From Syntrophomonadaceae bacterium (GTDB lineage: Bacteria > Bacillota > Dethiobacteria > DTU022): DNA of 41,600 nt. The position numbers and the translations under genes were made by a program. Below the pieces are notes generated by a model. It saw only the letters and a program-made list of their open reading frames with translations. It did no database searches and had not been told where the DNA came from. The DNA is taken from positions 1-41,600 of the forward strand of contig SKOR01000063.1 in the NCBI GenBank assembly GCA_007119965.1, read 5' to 3'. Below, one piece after another: positions 22,986 through 32,112 of this stretch. How positions within the stretch are numbered: the stretch's first letter is position 1; each line of letters begins with the position of its first letter.

Positions 22986-25748
22986 ATGGACTATCGAGAC
23001 ACACTTAATTTACCAAAAACCGATTTTCCGATGCGGGCTAACCTGCCGAATCGCGAGCCCGAGATGCTGGAAAAATGGGAAGCGATCGATATCAATGGTT
23101 TATCCCGGAAAAACCGCGAAGGAGCGCCTTCTTATATTCTGCACGACGGACCTCCTTATGCTAACGGTGACATTCACATGGGCACTGCCCTGAATAAAGT
23201 GATCAAAGATATTATCAACAAATATAAAACAATGTGCGGTTTTGACTGCCCATATGTCCCGGGCTGGGATACTCACGGCCTGCCTATTGAGCACCAGATT
23301 ATCAAAACCCAAAAGGTAAAACGGAAAGAAATTACAGATGTTGACTTTCGAAGAATGTGCCGCGAGTATGCCCTGAAATATGTGGATATCCAGAGAGAGC
23401 AGTTTAAAAGGCTTGGAGTGCGCGGCGATTGGGATAACCCCTATCTGACCCTGACCCCCGGTTTTGAGGGACGCCAGATTAAAGTTTTCGGGGCTATGGC
23501 GAAAAAAGGTTATATTTACAAGGGCATGCGCCCCGTTTACTGGTGCGCAAGCTGTGAAACCGCCCTGGCAGAGGCTGAAATTGAATACGGCAACAAGGTT
23601 TCAGAATCGATTTACGTTAAGTTCCCCCTTATCGATGACCTTGGCCTGCTTGGCGGAACCGAAAACCGCTACTGCCTGATCTGGACCACTACGGCCTGGA
23701 CTATCCCTGCCAACCTGGCTATTGCCGTCCACCCGAAGCTGGACTACGTTTTAGCCGATGCAGGCTCCGAGCAGTACCTGCTGGCGGAAGGCCTGCTTGA
23801 AGATGTTTCCCGCCTGGCGGGGGCTGAAAAACCCTGGAAGGTGCTGAAACGTTTTAAAGGCAGTGAACTGGCCGGCATGCGCTGCCGCCACCCGCTTTAC
23901 GATCGCGAATCTATACTGCTTACTGGTGAACATGTTACCCTGGAGCAGGGCACCGGCCTGGTACACATCGCCCCCGGCCACGGCCATGAAGACTTTATGA
24001 TCGGCCAGGCAAATGATCTGCCCGTTTTAAGCCCTCTGAATGACAGCGGCTTTTTTACAGATGAAGCCGGCAAGTATTCAGGAATGCGTTACGACAGGGG
24101 CGGGCAAGCGGTTACCGAAGACTTAAAAGAGAGTGGGGCTTTAATTAACAAGTCAGATTTTGAGCACCAGTACCCCAACTGCTGGCGCTGTAAGAAGCCT
24201 GTTTTATACAGGGCCACGGAACAGTGGTTTGCCTCTGTGGAAGGTTTCCGCAAGGAAGCCTTAAAAGCAGTAAACGAGGTTAACTGGACCCCTGCCTGGG
24301 GTGAAGAGCGAATCTACAACATGATTGCCGAAAGGCAGGATTGGTGTATCTCGCGCCAGAGAGTATGGGGCGTGCCGATTCCTATTTTCTACTGTACTGA
24401 CTGCAACAAGCCGCTGATCAATGAGCAGACAGTTGAAGCAGTCAGCGAACTATTCACCCGTGAAGGCTCTGACGCCTGGTTTACCAGGGATGCTTCCGAA
24501 ATACTGCCTGCCGGTACAAGTTGTCCCGGGTGTGGTCACGGCGAATTTCGCAAGGAGAAAGACACCATGGATGTCTGGTTCGATTCAGGGTCAAGCCATG
24601 CCGCTGTTCTCGAGACCCGGCCTGAATTGCGCTGGCCGGCTGATCTATACCTGGAAGGCAGCGATCAGTACCGCGGGTGGTTCCACTCGTCACTGCTAAC
24701 CGCGGTTGCCACCAGGGGAGAACCGCCTTACAAGGCTGTGCTCAGCCACGGCTGGGTAGTCGATGGTGAAGGTAAGAAAATGTCGAAATCGCTCGGTAAC
24801 GTGATCGCCCCCGAGCAGATTATTAAGCAGTACGGCGCCGATATCCTGCGCCTATGGGTCTCATCAGCCGATTTCACCAGCGATATTCACCTTTCTGAGA
24901 ATATCCTCAAGCAGCTGATCGAAGTCTACCGTAAAATCCGCAATACCACCCGCTTTCTGTTGGGCAGCTGTTCCGACTTCGACCCTGCCTCGCACAGCGT
25001 AGACTACGATGCAATGGAAGAAATTGACCGTTGGGCCCTGCACCGCCTGAACATCCTGGTTGAAAAAGTGACCAAAGCTTATGACAGTTATGAATACCAC
25101 CAGTTTTTCCATGCGATCCACAACTTCTGTGTTGTCGATATGAGTAACTTCTATCTCGATATAATCAAGGATCGGCTTTACTGCTCGGGAACCGATGAAC
25201 AGGGCCGCCGTTCAGCCCAGACTGCATTAATGCAGATCCTTGAACACCTGGTTAAACTGATGGCTCCCATTTTGACTTTTACCTCGGAAGAGATCTGGCA
25301 GCACCTGCCCGGCATGCATAAAGAAAGCGTTCAGCTGGCCGACTGGCCGAAACCGAACCCGGCCTGGGCCGACGATCAGTTGGCCCGCCGCTGGCAGACC
25401 CTGCTGGAGGTCCGTGAAGAAGTAACCTGGACCCTGGAACAGGCCCGCAAAGATAAGATTATCGGCGGCTCGCTGGCAGCATCAGTTACCCTCTGGGCTG
25501 ACGAAGCTGTTTACGGACAGCTCAAGGAATACGAGCAGTACCTGCCGGTTCTTTTCATCGTATCCACCGCCAGCCTGCACAAGGGGCCGGAAGAAGCCCC
25601 GGAGAACGCAATCAAAGGGCAGCGGCTTCCTGTCAGTATCCTGGTCGAAAGCGCACCGGGCCATAAGTGCCCCCGCTGCTGGATCTTCACCGAATCAGAA
25701 GAAGACCTCTGCCCGCGCTGCAGCCAGGTGGTAGCCAGGTTGTCCTAA
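22986..25748 (+). CDS. ileS: isoleucyl-tRNA synthetase
   Basis: IleRS charges tRNA-Ile and edits valine. Its 920 residues have the class I HIGH-type motif as HMGT (64-67, in PYANGDIHMGTALNK), the editing domain (TTTAWTIPAN is a typical segment), KMSKS (598-602), an anticodon-binding domain and a C-terminal zinc site with CPRCWIF and CPRC. ATG 22986 is preferred to ATG 22980 because gaggag lies at 22973-22978, too close to the latter. Expression is controlled by the T-box upstream. Confidence 0.98.
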   Translation: MDYRDTLNLPKTDFPMRANLPNREPEMLEKWEAIDINGLSRKNREGAPSYILHDGPPYANGDIHMGTALNKVIKDIINKYKTMCGFDCPYVPGWDTHGLPIEHQIIKTQKVKRKEITDVDFRRMCREYALKYVDIQREQFKRLGVRGDWDNPYLTLTPGFEGRQIKVFGAMAKKGYIYKGMRPVYWCASCETALAEAEIEYGNKVSESIYVKFPLIDDLGLLGGTENRYCLIWTTTAWTIPANLAIAVHPKLDYVLADAGSEQYLLAEGLLEDVSRLAGAEKPWKVLKRFKGSELAGMRCRHPLYDRESILLTGEHVTLEQGTGLVHIAPGHGHEDFMIGQANDLPVLSPLNDSGFFTDEAGKYSGMRYDRGGQAVTEDLKESGALINKSDFEHQYPNCWRCKKPVLYRATEQWFASVEGFRKEALKAVNEVNWTPAWGEERIYNMIAERQDWCISRQRVWGVPIPIFYCTDCNKPLINEQTVEAVSELFTREGSDAWFTRDASEILPAGTSCPGCGHGEFRKEKDTMDVWFDSGSSHAAVLETRPELRWPADLYLEGSDQYRGWFHSSLLTAVATRGEPPYKAVLSHGWVVDGEGKKMSKSLGNVIAPEQIIKQYGADILRLWVSSADFTSDIHLSENILKQLIEVYRKIRNTTRFLLGSCSDFDPASHSVDYDAMEEIDRWALHRLNILVEKVTKAYDSYEYHQFFHAIHNFCVVDMSNFYLDIIKDRLYCSGTDEQGRRSAQTALMQILEHLVKLMAPILTFTSEEIWQHLPGMHKESVQLADWPKPNPAWADDQLARRWQTLLEVREEVTWTLEQARKDKIIGGSLAASVTLWADEAVYGQLKEYEQYLPVLFIVSTASLHKGPEEAPENAIKGQRLPVSILVESAPGHKCPRCWIFTESEEDLCPRCSQVVARLS

Positions 25749-25754
25749 AGAAAA

Positions 25755-25799
25755 AGGGCATGGTTTATTAAGGGCTGATCGTATAATCTGCCATGCCCT
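25755..25799. other. inverted repeat after ileS
   Basis: agggcatgg (25755-25763) and ccatgccct (25791-25799) form a 9-bp stem with a 27-base loop a few bases after the ileS stop. On the plus strand no T-run follows. On the minus strand the stem is followed by a T-rich stretch, but no minus-strand gene reads into it. The rest of the gap to lspA (to 25965) has a TATAAT at 25901-25906 without a good -35. Confidence 0.5.
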
Positions 25800-25965
25800 A
25801 ACCTGTAACGGAACCGGTAAACTTGTACAGGGTAATGAAAAAACTGCGGCTGCCGGGCACCGATCAGCCAGATAAGCATTACTTTACTTTGAAAAATAAT
25901 TATAATTAAGCTTTGCCCTGAAATGAATAAATATACTGCTCATTATTGCGTTCGGAGGGAACCTG

Positions 25966-26421
25966 TTGCGCTTATTAATTATTGCCGCCATTGTCATGGC
26001 TGTCGATCAACTGACCAAGCAGATTGTTATCCGCACCATGGTAATTGGCCATTCAATACCTGTAATCAGAGACTTTTTGTATATCACCTATGTCCGGAAC
26101 CCGGGAGCTGCTTTTGGCATGCTGCCTTACCAGACGGCATTTTTCGTCATTATAACCGTAATAGTGGGAGCCTTGATCATCTATTATTACCGCACCCTCT
26201 CTGATGATCATAAGTGGCTGCGTTTCGGCCTCTCCCTACAGCTGGGCGGGGCCCTGGGCAATCTCATTGACCGTGTAAGCAGCGGTTATGTTGTTGATTT
26301 CATTAATTTCACAATCTGGCCGCCTGTATTTAATATAGCCGATTCGGCTATTGTGATCGGCATCGGGATCTTCCTGGTCGCTTTTTGGCGCGATCCCGAA
26401 CTACGTGGATCAAGGAGCTGA
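25966..26421 (+). CDS. lspA: lipoprotein signal peptidase LspA
   Basis: A membrane aspartyl protease that removes the signal peptide from diacylated prolipoproteins. The 151 residues contain four hydrophobic segments and the family motifs NPGAAFG (45-51), GNLIDRV and VVDFI (catalytic D111), and FNIADSAI (catalytic D126). TTG 25966 lies five bases after ggaggga. It ends 4 bp before lgt, the enzyme for the previous step, so the two reactions are encoded together. Confidence 0.96.
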   Translation: MRLLIIAAIVMAVDQLTKQIVIRTMVIGHSIPVIRDFLYITYVRNPGAAFGMLPYQTAFFVIITVIVGALIIYYYRTLSDDHKWLRFGLSLQLGGALGNLIDRVSSGYVVDFINFTIWPPVFNIADSAIVIGIGIFLVAFWRDPELRGSRS

Positions 26422-26425
26422 TTAT

Positions 26426-27289
26426 ATGTATCCGGAAATATTTAGCATTGGCAGCATAACTGTTCATTCATACGGGTTGATGATTGCCCTGGGGATTCTG
26501 GTCATAGCGGCTGCGCTCTACAGGGAAGCACCGCGGGAAAGCATTGACCCCGATCATATTCTCGAAGCAATTATTATAGCTGCCTTCTCGGGCCTGATCG
26601 GGGCACGGATCCTGTATATGCTGATCAACTGGAGTTACTACAGCACTCAGCCAGCATCAGCCTTTTTTACCCGGTTTGAAGGGCTCTCCTTTTTCGGAGG
26701 CCTTTTTTGCGCTACAATTCTCGTCTACCTCTGGAGCAGGTGGCACGGTATCGGTTTCCTTAAACTGGCAGACCTGCTCGCCCCGTACCTGGCCCTTGGT
26801 TACGCTTTCGGGCGGGTCGGCTGCTTCCTTAACGGCTGCTGTTACGGCCTGGTTACCGACCTCCCCTGGGCTCTCCCTGCAGGGTTGGCCGATGACCTGC
26901 CGCGTCACCCGGTACAGCTCTATGCTGCTTTCGGAGCCATTTTAATGTTCATTGTCCTTAAAAAACTGCGTCACCTGCGGCCTTTTGTCGGGTTTGTCAC
27001 CGTTTCCCTATTTGGCCTTTACGGTTTGCTGCGCTTTACGACCGAATTCTTTCGCCAGGAAGAAGCTGCCTGGTTGGGACTTACGGCTGCCCAGCTGTTC
27101 AGCCTGGGTCTGATCCTGGCTTCGTTAATCTTCATAGCAGTTGTTTTCTCCATTCTCCCTGAAAAAAGCAACCTGCGCAGCAGGGCCCGGGATACCGATC
27201 CTGATCCCGAAGACGAAGACAGCGGCGCAGAAAGTGAAAAAACCAGAAGAAGCAAAAAGAGGGCCGGGAAGAAGAGGGTTAAGAAATGA
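26426..27289 (+). CDS. lgt: prolipoprotein diacylglyceryl transferase Lgt
   Basis: A polytopic membrane enzyme that moves diacylglycerol from phosphatidylglycerol to the lipobox cysteine. Visible motifs are HSYGLMIALG (14-23), GLSFFGG (86-92), GRVGCFLNGCCYG (129-141, replacing the more common NFINGE version) and HPVQLY (161-166). ATG 26426 has aaggag at 26412-26417. The last roughly 40 residues form a charged, lysine-rich cytoplasmic tail (SKKRAGKKRVKK) beyond the usual core. It overlaps rluD by 4 bp. Confidence 0.95.
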   Translation: MYPEIFSIGSITVHSYGLMIALGILVIAAALYREAPRESIDPDHILEAIIIAAFSGLIGARILYMLINWSYYSTQPASAFFTRFEGLSFFGGLFCATILVYLWSRWHGIGFLKLADLLAPYLALGYAFGRVGCFLNGCCYGLVTDLPWALPAGLADDLPRHPVQLYAAFGAILMFIVLKKLRHLRPFVGFVTVSLFGLYGLLRFTTEFFRQEEAAWLGLTAAQLFSLGLILASLIFIAVVFSILPEKSNLRSRARDTDPDPEDEDSGAESEKTRRSKKRAGKKRVKK

Positions 27290-28239
27290 CAGGCGAAAAC
27301 GATAGCCGCGCTTCCCTTCATGAGGAGCTAACGGTTAAAGCGGAACATTCTGGCTGCCGCCTTGACTCTTACCTTGCCCTGCATGCCGCCGGCCTGTCCC
27401 GCAACCGGGCCCAGATGCTGATTGAAGAAGGACGGGTTTTGGTTAGCGGGGCTCCCTGTGCAGATAAGAATTACCGCCTCCAGCCAGGTGATCGGGTCAG
27501 CTTAACGATCCCCCCGCCTGAAGAGGCTTCCGTTGCGGCCGAAGATATTCAGCTGGATATTGTTTACGAGGACGGGGACCTGCTGGTGATCAACAAACCG
27601 CGCGGCATGGTCGTTCATCCTGCCCCGGGTCACAGCGGGGGGACCCTTGTTAATGCTCTGCTTGGCCATTGCAGTGACCTTTCGGGAATTGGCGGGGTTA
27701 TGCGTCCGGGTATTGTCCACCGCCTTGATAAAGATACATCGGGGTTGCTGATTGTTGCAAAAAACGATCTCGCCCACCGCGCCCTGTCCGGCCAGCTAAA
27801 GGCAAGAAAACTGCGCCGTGAATATATTGCCCTTGTCCACGGGCAGGTCAGCCCTAAAATCGGCCGGATTGAAGCCCCGATTGGCCGACACCCCAGGCAT
27901 CGCAAAAAGATGGCCGTGGTCGGGGGGGGGCGGGATGCGGTGACCCGGTACAGGGTCGTTAAATATTATAATCGTTACAGCCTCCTGAGGCTCAACCTCG
28001 AGACAGGACGCACTCACCAGATTCGCGTCCACCTCTCCCACCTCGGTTACCCTGTCGTCGGCGACTCAGCTTATGCAAAAGGCGGTAAGGGCGACTTGCC
28101 AGCGGAACTTATGCAGCCCCATGCCCTGCACGCCCGCCACCTCGCCTTTACCCATCCACGCAGCGGAGAAGAACTGAATTTCTCCACCCCCCTGCCTGCA
28201 GCATTCAAAAATACCCTGCAGTGGCTAAAAGACCATTAA
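27286..28239 (+). CDS. rluD: RluD-family 23S rRNA pseudouridine synthase
   Basis: The 317-residue protein has an N-terminal S4 domain (about 22-78) and an RsuA/RluD catalytic domain with HRLDKDTSGLL (145-155), D148 being the catalytic aspartate. It corresponds in position to B. subtilis ylyB after lspA. The exact target uridines cannot be read from sequence. A run of nine G (27922-27930) encodes GGG in VVGGGRD and keeps the frame intact, but is prone to slippage or sequencing error. ATGA overlap with lgt. Confidence 0.94.
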   Translation: MTGENDSRASLHEELTVKAEHSGCRLDSYLALHAAGLSRNRAQMLIEEGRVLVSGAPCADKNYRLQPGDRVSLTIPPPEEASVAAEDIQLDIVYEDGDLLVINKPRGMVVHPAPGHSGGTLVNALLGHCSDLSGIGGVMRPGIVHRLDKDTSGLLIVAKNDLAHRALSGQLKARKLRREYIALVHGQVSPKIGRIEAPIGRHPRHRKKMAVVGGGRDAVTRYRVVKYYNRYSLLRLNLETGRTHQIRVHLSHLGYPVVGDSAYAKGGKGDLPAELMQPHALHARHLAFTHPRSGEELNFSTPLPAAFKNTLQWLKDH

Positions 28240-28245
28240 ACCAAT

Positions 28246-28407
28246 TTGGACAATGCGAGGCATCTTGGCAACAACCGGGTGACTATTGAAAAAGCTGAGA
28301 AAGCCGGGGCTAAACCTTATTTTGCGGGGATTGTTTTTAAAGATGGCTCTAAGCAGGATATTGCCCGCAATTATATTAGCATGTCTTCAAGCAATGCTTT
28401 TATATGA
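28246..28407 (+). pseudogene. possible gene remnant, unknown
   Basis: Between the convergent genes rluD and rqcH the frame that follows the rluD stop stays open for 56 codons to TGA 28405-28407. It encodes a protein-like sequence (for example EKAGAKPYFAGIVFKDGSK) with AT-richer codons than its neighbours. TTG 28246 and GTG 28279 are possible starts, but neither has a ribosome binding site. It looks like the end of a lost or transferred gene. A small hairpin, ccggtt-ttg-aaccgg (28411-28425), follows it. No family is recognised. Confidence 0.35.
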
Positions 28408-28442
28408 TTGCCGGTTTTGAACCGGTTAACGGCTGCGCTTTT

Positions 28443-30170
28443 TCAGGCGAGGCTGAAAAATTCTTTTAAGCGTTTATCCTGCGGGTTAACGGTGATGGTT
28501 TTGTAATTTTCGTAGAATACAAAGCCGGGCTTGCCGCCCGGGCGGCGGCGGACATGGCGCACTTCAGTGTAGTCTACATCAACAGCGCCGCTTTCCCGGC
28601 CCTTGCTGTAATAAGCAGCCAAAAAGGCCGCTTCTTCAACATCTTCCGGCGGCGGCGGGTAAGGGGCTTCCTTTAAAACTACGTGGCTGCCCGGGATGTT
28701 CTTGACATGGAACCAGGAATCGCGGCGCACGGCTGCTTTGAAGGTAATGTAGTCGTTCTGCCGGTTATTCCTGCCGACCAGGATTGTTCGCTCCGACGAA
28801 GTTTTGAAGCTGAGCGGCTGGGGCGCAGAATGTTTTATCTTCTTTCCTTTTTTCTTTTCCCGCAGAAAGCCTGCTTCGATCATTTCCTGCCGGATTTCTT
28901 CCAGGGATCCTGCGGAGTTATTCTCTATGGTATAGAGTAGTTCGCGGCAGTAGTCAATTTCGGCCCTGGTCTTATTGAGCTGCTTTTTAATTTTTTGTTG
29001 TCCGCCTTTGGCCTTGCGGTAGCGGTTGAAATGGTGCTGCGCGTTTGCTGCGGCCGACTTCGACGGGTTAAGCGGCACGGTTACCTCCTGGTCAGGGTTG
29101 TAGAGGTCGGGCAGTACGACTTTTTCGGCCCCTTTTGGCACCCGGTCGCCGTAAGCCAGCAGCAATTCCCCATACAGGCGGTGTTGGGGCGCTTTAGCCG
29201 AGGCCTGCAGCTCTGTTTTTTGCTGGTTCCACTTATTTTCGAGGGAGGTCAGCCGTTTTTCGACTACGCTGCTTAACTGTCCCCTGAGCGCTTTTTCCCG
29301 GCTGCTGCGAATTAATGTGCCGTAGAAATGATCGAGCATCCTGTTGGCGCTGTCGTATTTGACCTGCTTTTCTTCAGGCAGGTGGGCCAGCGGCATGGCC
29401 GCGTAAATGTTTCGATCAGGCAGCAACACGGGCTGCAGCCTGCCTGCCCGGCTGTCTTGAAACAACTTCCGGGTCTCCTTAAATAGCCGTCGCGCCTGTG
29501 GCTGCTGCTGCTCGGCATCATTCCAGCCGGCCCTGTAGAGCAGTTCCCTGGCCGTTAGCGGGCTTATCCCGCCTGCAGTGCTGAACAGGGCTTTCTCAGG
29601 CTCCAGGCCTTCAGCGAGAAAAGTTGTTAGGGTTTCCGTAAACTGCTTTTCGTCCATGTCAGCGGGATCCAGCTTGTTCTGCGCAGGAGGCGGCTGGTAC
29701 AGCTCGCCGGGCATAATTACCCGTTTCGGGTTCTTTTCCCACGATGCCAGCCTGGCCGCGCCGAGGATCATTCCGTGATCATTAACCAGGACCAGGTTGC
29801 TGCGGCGGCTCATAATCTCAGCGATTAACTTAACAGGCGGCAGCCCCTCGGGAGGATCAAATTCAATTTCCAATATTCTTTCCAGCGGAGGGTTGCTGAA
29901 AGAAGCGGCCCGCCCCCCGATCAGGTATTTGCGCAGCAGCATACAGAACGGGGAGGGCAGCTCGTTTTTCCGGTAGCGGTTCCCGGTCAGGTGCACGCGG
30001 GCGTAAGAGGAATCAGTCGAGAAAAGCAGGCCCGGCTGACTGCCGTGGCTGTAAAGGTGAATAACAATCTCACCCCGTTCAGGTTCATAAACCCGCTGCA
30101 CAGGTGCACCGGTCAGCAGACCCTGCAGTTCATCGGTAACCCTTTTCATGATCAATGTGTCAAAAGACAT
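28443..30170 (-). CDS. rqcH: Rqc2 homolog RqcH (NFACT family)
   Basis: RqcH binds stalled 50S subunits carrying peptidyl-tRNA and recruits tRNA-Ala to add alanine tails for degradation; older names are FbpA or YloA. The 575 residues have NFACT-N (beginning SFDTLIMKRV), a helical and coiled-coil middle, and the C-terminal NFACT-R domain (KNIPGSHVVLKE). The usual DR pair near residue 97 appears as E97-R98. ATG at 30170 fits the family N-terminus and has gggag upstream. Convergent with rluD, divergent from yicC, as in B. subtilis order. Confidence 0.94.
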   Translation of the reverse strand: MSFDTLIMKRVTDELQGLLTGAPVQRVYEPERGEIVIHLYSHGSQPGLLFSTDSSYARVHLTGNRYRKNELPSPFCMLLRKYLIGGRAASFSNPPLERILEIEFDPPEGLPPVKLIAEIMSRRSNLVLVNDHGMILGAARLASWEKNPKRVIMPGELYQPPPAQNKLDPADMDEKQFTETLTTFLAEGLEPEKALFSTAGGISPLTARELLYRAGWNDAEQQQPQARRLFKETRKLFQDSRAGRLQPVLLPDRNIYAAMPLAHLPEEKQVKYDSANRMLDHFYGTLIRSSREKALRGQLSSVVEKRLTSLENKWNQQKTELQASAKAPQHRLYGELLLAYGDRVPKGAEKVVLPDLYNPDQEVTVPLNPSKSAAANAQHHFNRYRKAKGGQQKIKKQLNKTRAEIDYCRELLYTIENNSAGSLEEIRQEMIEAGFLREKKKGKKIKHSAPQPLSFKTSSERTILVGRNNRQNDYITFKAAVRRDSWFHVKNIPGSHVVLKEAPYPPPPEDVEEAAFLAAYYSKGRESGAVDVDYTEVRHVRRRPGGKPGFVFYENYKTITVNPQDKRLKEFFSLA

Positions 30171-30193
30171 AGCTGTTTCAACTCCCGCGGTAC

Positions 30194-30222
30194 AGTATAA
30201 ATCTTCTTGGCAGACATGGCAA
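30194..30222 (-). promoter_or_regulatory. rqcH promoter
   Basis: On the minus strand, TTGCCA (30217-30222) and TATACT (30194-30199) are 17 bp apart, placing transcription start around 30187, just ahead of the rqcH ATG at 30170. A good housekeeping-type match. Confidence 0.7.
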
Positions 30223-30243
30223 ATCAACTATTATAATTCTTTC

Positions 30244-30272
30244 TTGAGCTTGCCCTGTTTTGATGATATATT
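30244..30272 (+). promoter_or_regulatory. yicC promoter
   Basis: TTGAGC (30244-30249) and TATATT (30267-30272) with a 17-bp spacer, about 40 bp before the yicC ATG. It diverges from the rqcH promoter and probably drives yicC-remA-gmk-rpoZ-coaBC. Confidence 0.65.
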
Positions 30273-30312
30273 TAACCCAGCAATAAACGACATAAACTAA
30301 AGGACGGTACCT

Positions 30313-31188
30313 ATGATCAGCAGTATGACCGGCTATGGCCGCGGCAGCAGTTCGCAGGACGGATTTACATTCATTGCCGAGCTGCGCTCGGTAAATCACC
30401 GCTATGCCGATTTTGCCCTGCGCCTTCCGCGCGAACTTTATTCCCTGGAGGATCGGATTCGCCGCCAGCTGCAGAAAGCAATTAAAAGGGGACGGGTCGA
30501 GGTTAGCCTTGCCCTGGACGAAATGCCTGCGGGCCTGCGTCAGGTTAAAGTCAATTATGACTTGGCGGAAGATTACTACCGGACCCTCGAGCAGCTTTCT
30601 AGCCGCCTGGAGCTTTCTGAAAAAGTGCAGTTGAAACACCTCCTGCAGATGCCCGAGCTCTTTAAACCGGGTGGAATCACCTTATCCGAGGAGCAGGTCT
30701 GGCCAATAGTCAGCGCCGCCCTGCAGGAAGCTCTCGATCAGCTCCTCAACCAGCGGCGCCTGGAAGGTGAAAATCTCTGCCGGGATTTACTGGAAAGGTG
30801 CGCCCACATGGAGGAAATGGTGGACACGGCCTCGAACTGTGCTGAAGAAGCGAAAGAGGACTGCCGCAAGCGCACAGCACAGAAATTTGAAGAGCTTCTC
30901 GCCGGCAAGTTTGAAGAAACAAGGCTGCTAATGGAATGCGCCATGCTGGTTGAGCGGATGGGCGTTGATGAAGAACTGGTCCGCCTTAAAAGCCACATTG
31001 AAGCTTTTCGTGCCAACCTGACCGGTTCAGAACCCGCCGGTCGCAAGCTTGATTTCATCGCCCAGGAGATGTTCCGCGAGGTGAATACGATCGGTTCAAA
31101 AGCGGGAGACTACCGGTTGACCAATATCGTGGTTGAATTAAAAGCGGAACTGGAAAAGATCCGCGAACAAATCCAGAATCTGGAATAG
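30313..31188 (+). CDS. yicC: YicC-family endoribonuclease (YloC)
   Basis: A 291-residue member of the YicC/YloC family, shown in E. coli and B. subtilis to act as an endoribonuclease. It begins with the family sequence [11 protein letters not shown], followed by [18 protein letters not shown], and ends in the conserved C-terminal part, [22 protein letters not shown] 30313 follows an aaggacgg site. It heads the yloC-remA-gmk-rpoZ-coaBC operon, the same order as B. subtilis. Confidence 0.94.
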   Translation: MISSMTGYGRGSSSQDGFTFIAELRSVNHRYADFALRLPRELYSLEDRIRRQLQKAIKRGRVEVSLALDEMPAGLRQVKVNYDLAEDYYRTLEQLSSRLELSEKVQLKHLLQMPELFKPGGITLSEEQVWPIVSAALQEALDQLLNQRRLEGENLCRDLLERCAHMEEMVDTASNCAEEAKEDCRKRTAQKFEELLAGKFEETRLLMECAMLVERMGVDEELVRLKSHIEAFRANLTGSEPAGRKLDFIAQEMFREVNTIGSKAGDYRLTNIVVELKAELEKIREQIQNLE

Positions 31189-31210
31189 AAGCAGGGTAAA
31201 AGGGGGTTTT

Positions 31211-31486
31211 ATGATGACTTTAAAACTAATCAACATTGGCTTCGGCAATATTGTTTCCGCTTCACGGATTATATCTATTGTCAGTCCCGACTCAGCGCCG
31301 ATCAAAAGGGTTGTCACTGAAGCCCGGGAGCGGGGTCTTCTGATTGATGCTACCTACGGGAGGAGGACAAGGGCGGTTATCGTGGCCGACAGCGGCCATA
31401 TCATTCTTTCGGCAGTGCAGCCCGAAACAGTCAAACACCGTCTCCAGGCCCGTGAACCAAACATCGAAAATGCAGAAATAGAATAA
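31211..31486 (+). CDS. remA: RemA-family DNA-binding regulator
   Basis: A small protein (91 residues; 90 if ATG 31214 is used, which suits the ggggg at 31202-31206 better) of the RemA/YlzA (DUF370) family. It carries the signature [20 protein letters not shown] and the loop PIKRVV. In B. subtilis RemA activates biofilm matrix and osmoprotectant genes, but the family is widespread in species without those genes, so the targets here are unknown. Always found next to yicC and gmk, as here. Confidence 0.95.
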   Translation: MMTLKLINIGFGNIVSASRIISIVSPDSAPIKRVVTEARERGLLIDATYGRRTRAVIVADSGHIILSAVQPETVKHRLQAREPNIENAEIE

Positions 31487-31503
31487 TTTTTCCGGAGGTT
31501 TTC

Positions 31504-32112
31504 ATGTCAGAAGGAATTCTTTTAATTATATCGGGCCCCTCGGGAGTTGGTAAAGGCACTGTCTGCCGCTACCTGATATCGATGAGGGAAGATTTAAAAC
31601 TATCCGTTTCTACTACCACCCGGGCGCCGCGTCCCACTGAGAGGGAAGGGATGGAGTATTATTTTACTACTCTGCCAGGCTTTAAAGAAATGATCGAACA
31701 GGGTTCTTTCCTGGAATGGGCGGTTGTTCACGGCGATTATTACGGAACAGGCCTGAAAGAAGCGCAGAACTCCCTGGCGAGCGGTGAAGACCTGATCCTG
31801 GAGATAGATGTCCAGGGCGCCGTTCAGGTTATGGAGAAACTCCCTGAAGCGATATCGATATTTTTGGCTCCCCCGTCCCTGGAAGCCCTGGAAGAAAGAA
31901 TTCTCGGGCGCGGGACAGAAAGCACCGAAAACATAAACGGCCGGCTGGCAACGGCACGGCAGGAAATGGACTCATATTATTTGTATGATTATATCGTGGT
32001 TAACGACCAGGTAGATAATGCGGCCGAGTTGATCAGCGCAATCATTGACGCTGAAAAATGCAGAGTGAGCCGTGGAGCCCGTCCACCGGGCTGGGGAGGT
32101 GAAAGCAAATGA
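31504..32112 (+). CDS. gmk: guanylate kinase
   Basis: Gmk phosphorylates GMP to GDP using ATP. The P-loop is GPSGVGKGT (11-19), followed by the GMP-binding STTTRAPRPTEREGMEYYF-type segment (37-55) and LILEIDVQGA. The 202 residues are of normal length. ATG 31504 has ggagg six bases upstream, and the stop overlaps rpoZ (ATGA). Confidence 0.97.
   Translation: MSEGILLIISGPSGVGKGTVCRYLISMREDLKLSVSTTTRAPRPTEREGMEYYFTTLPGFKEMIEQGSFLEWAVVHGDYYGTGLKEAQNSLASGEDLILEIDVQGAVQVMEKLPEAISIFLAPPSLEALEERILGRGTESTENINGRLATARQEMDSYYLYDYIVVNDQVDNAAELISAIIDAEKCRVSRGARPPGWGGESK

Noticed and set aside
23178-23189. IleRS HIGH motif reads HMGT
   Set aside because: To my knowledge a fourth-position change of this kind occurs in bacterial IleRS; all other motifs are intact, so I do not treat it as a defect.
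25755-25799. Minus-strand terminator after ileS
   Set aside because: The stem followed by T-rich sequence fits a minus-strand terminator, but no minus-strand gene lies to its right until rqcH, beyond the rluD-lgt-lspA block.
25923-26204. 93-codon open frame beginning with ATG before lspA
   Set aside because: It overlaps lspA in another frame; the lspA frame has all family motifs and a good ribosome binding site before TTG 25966.
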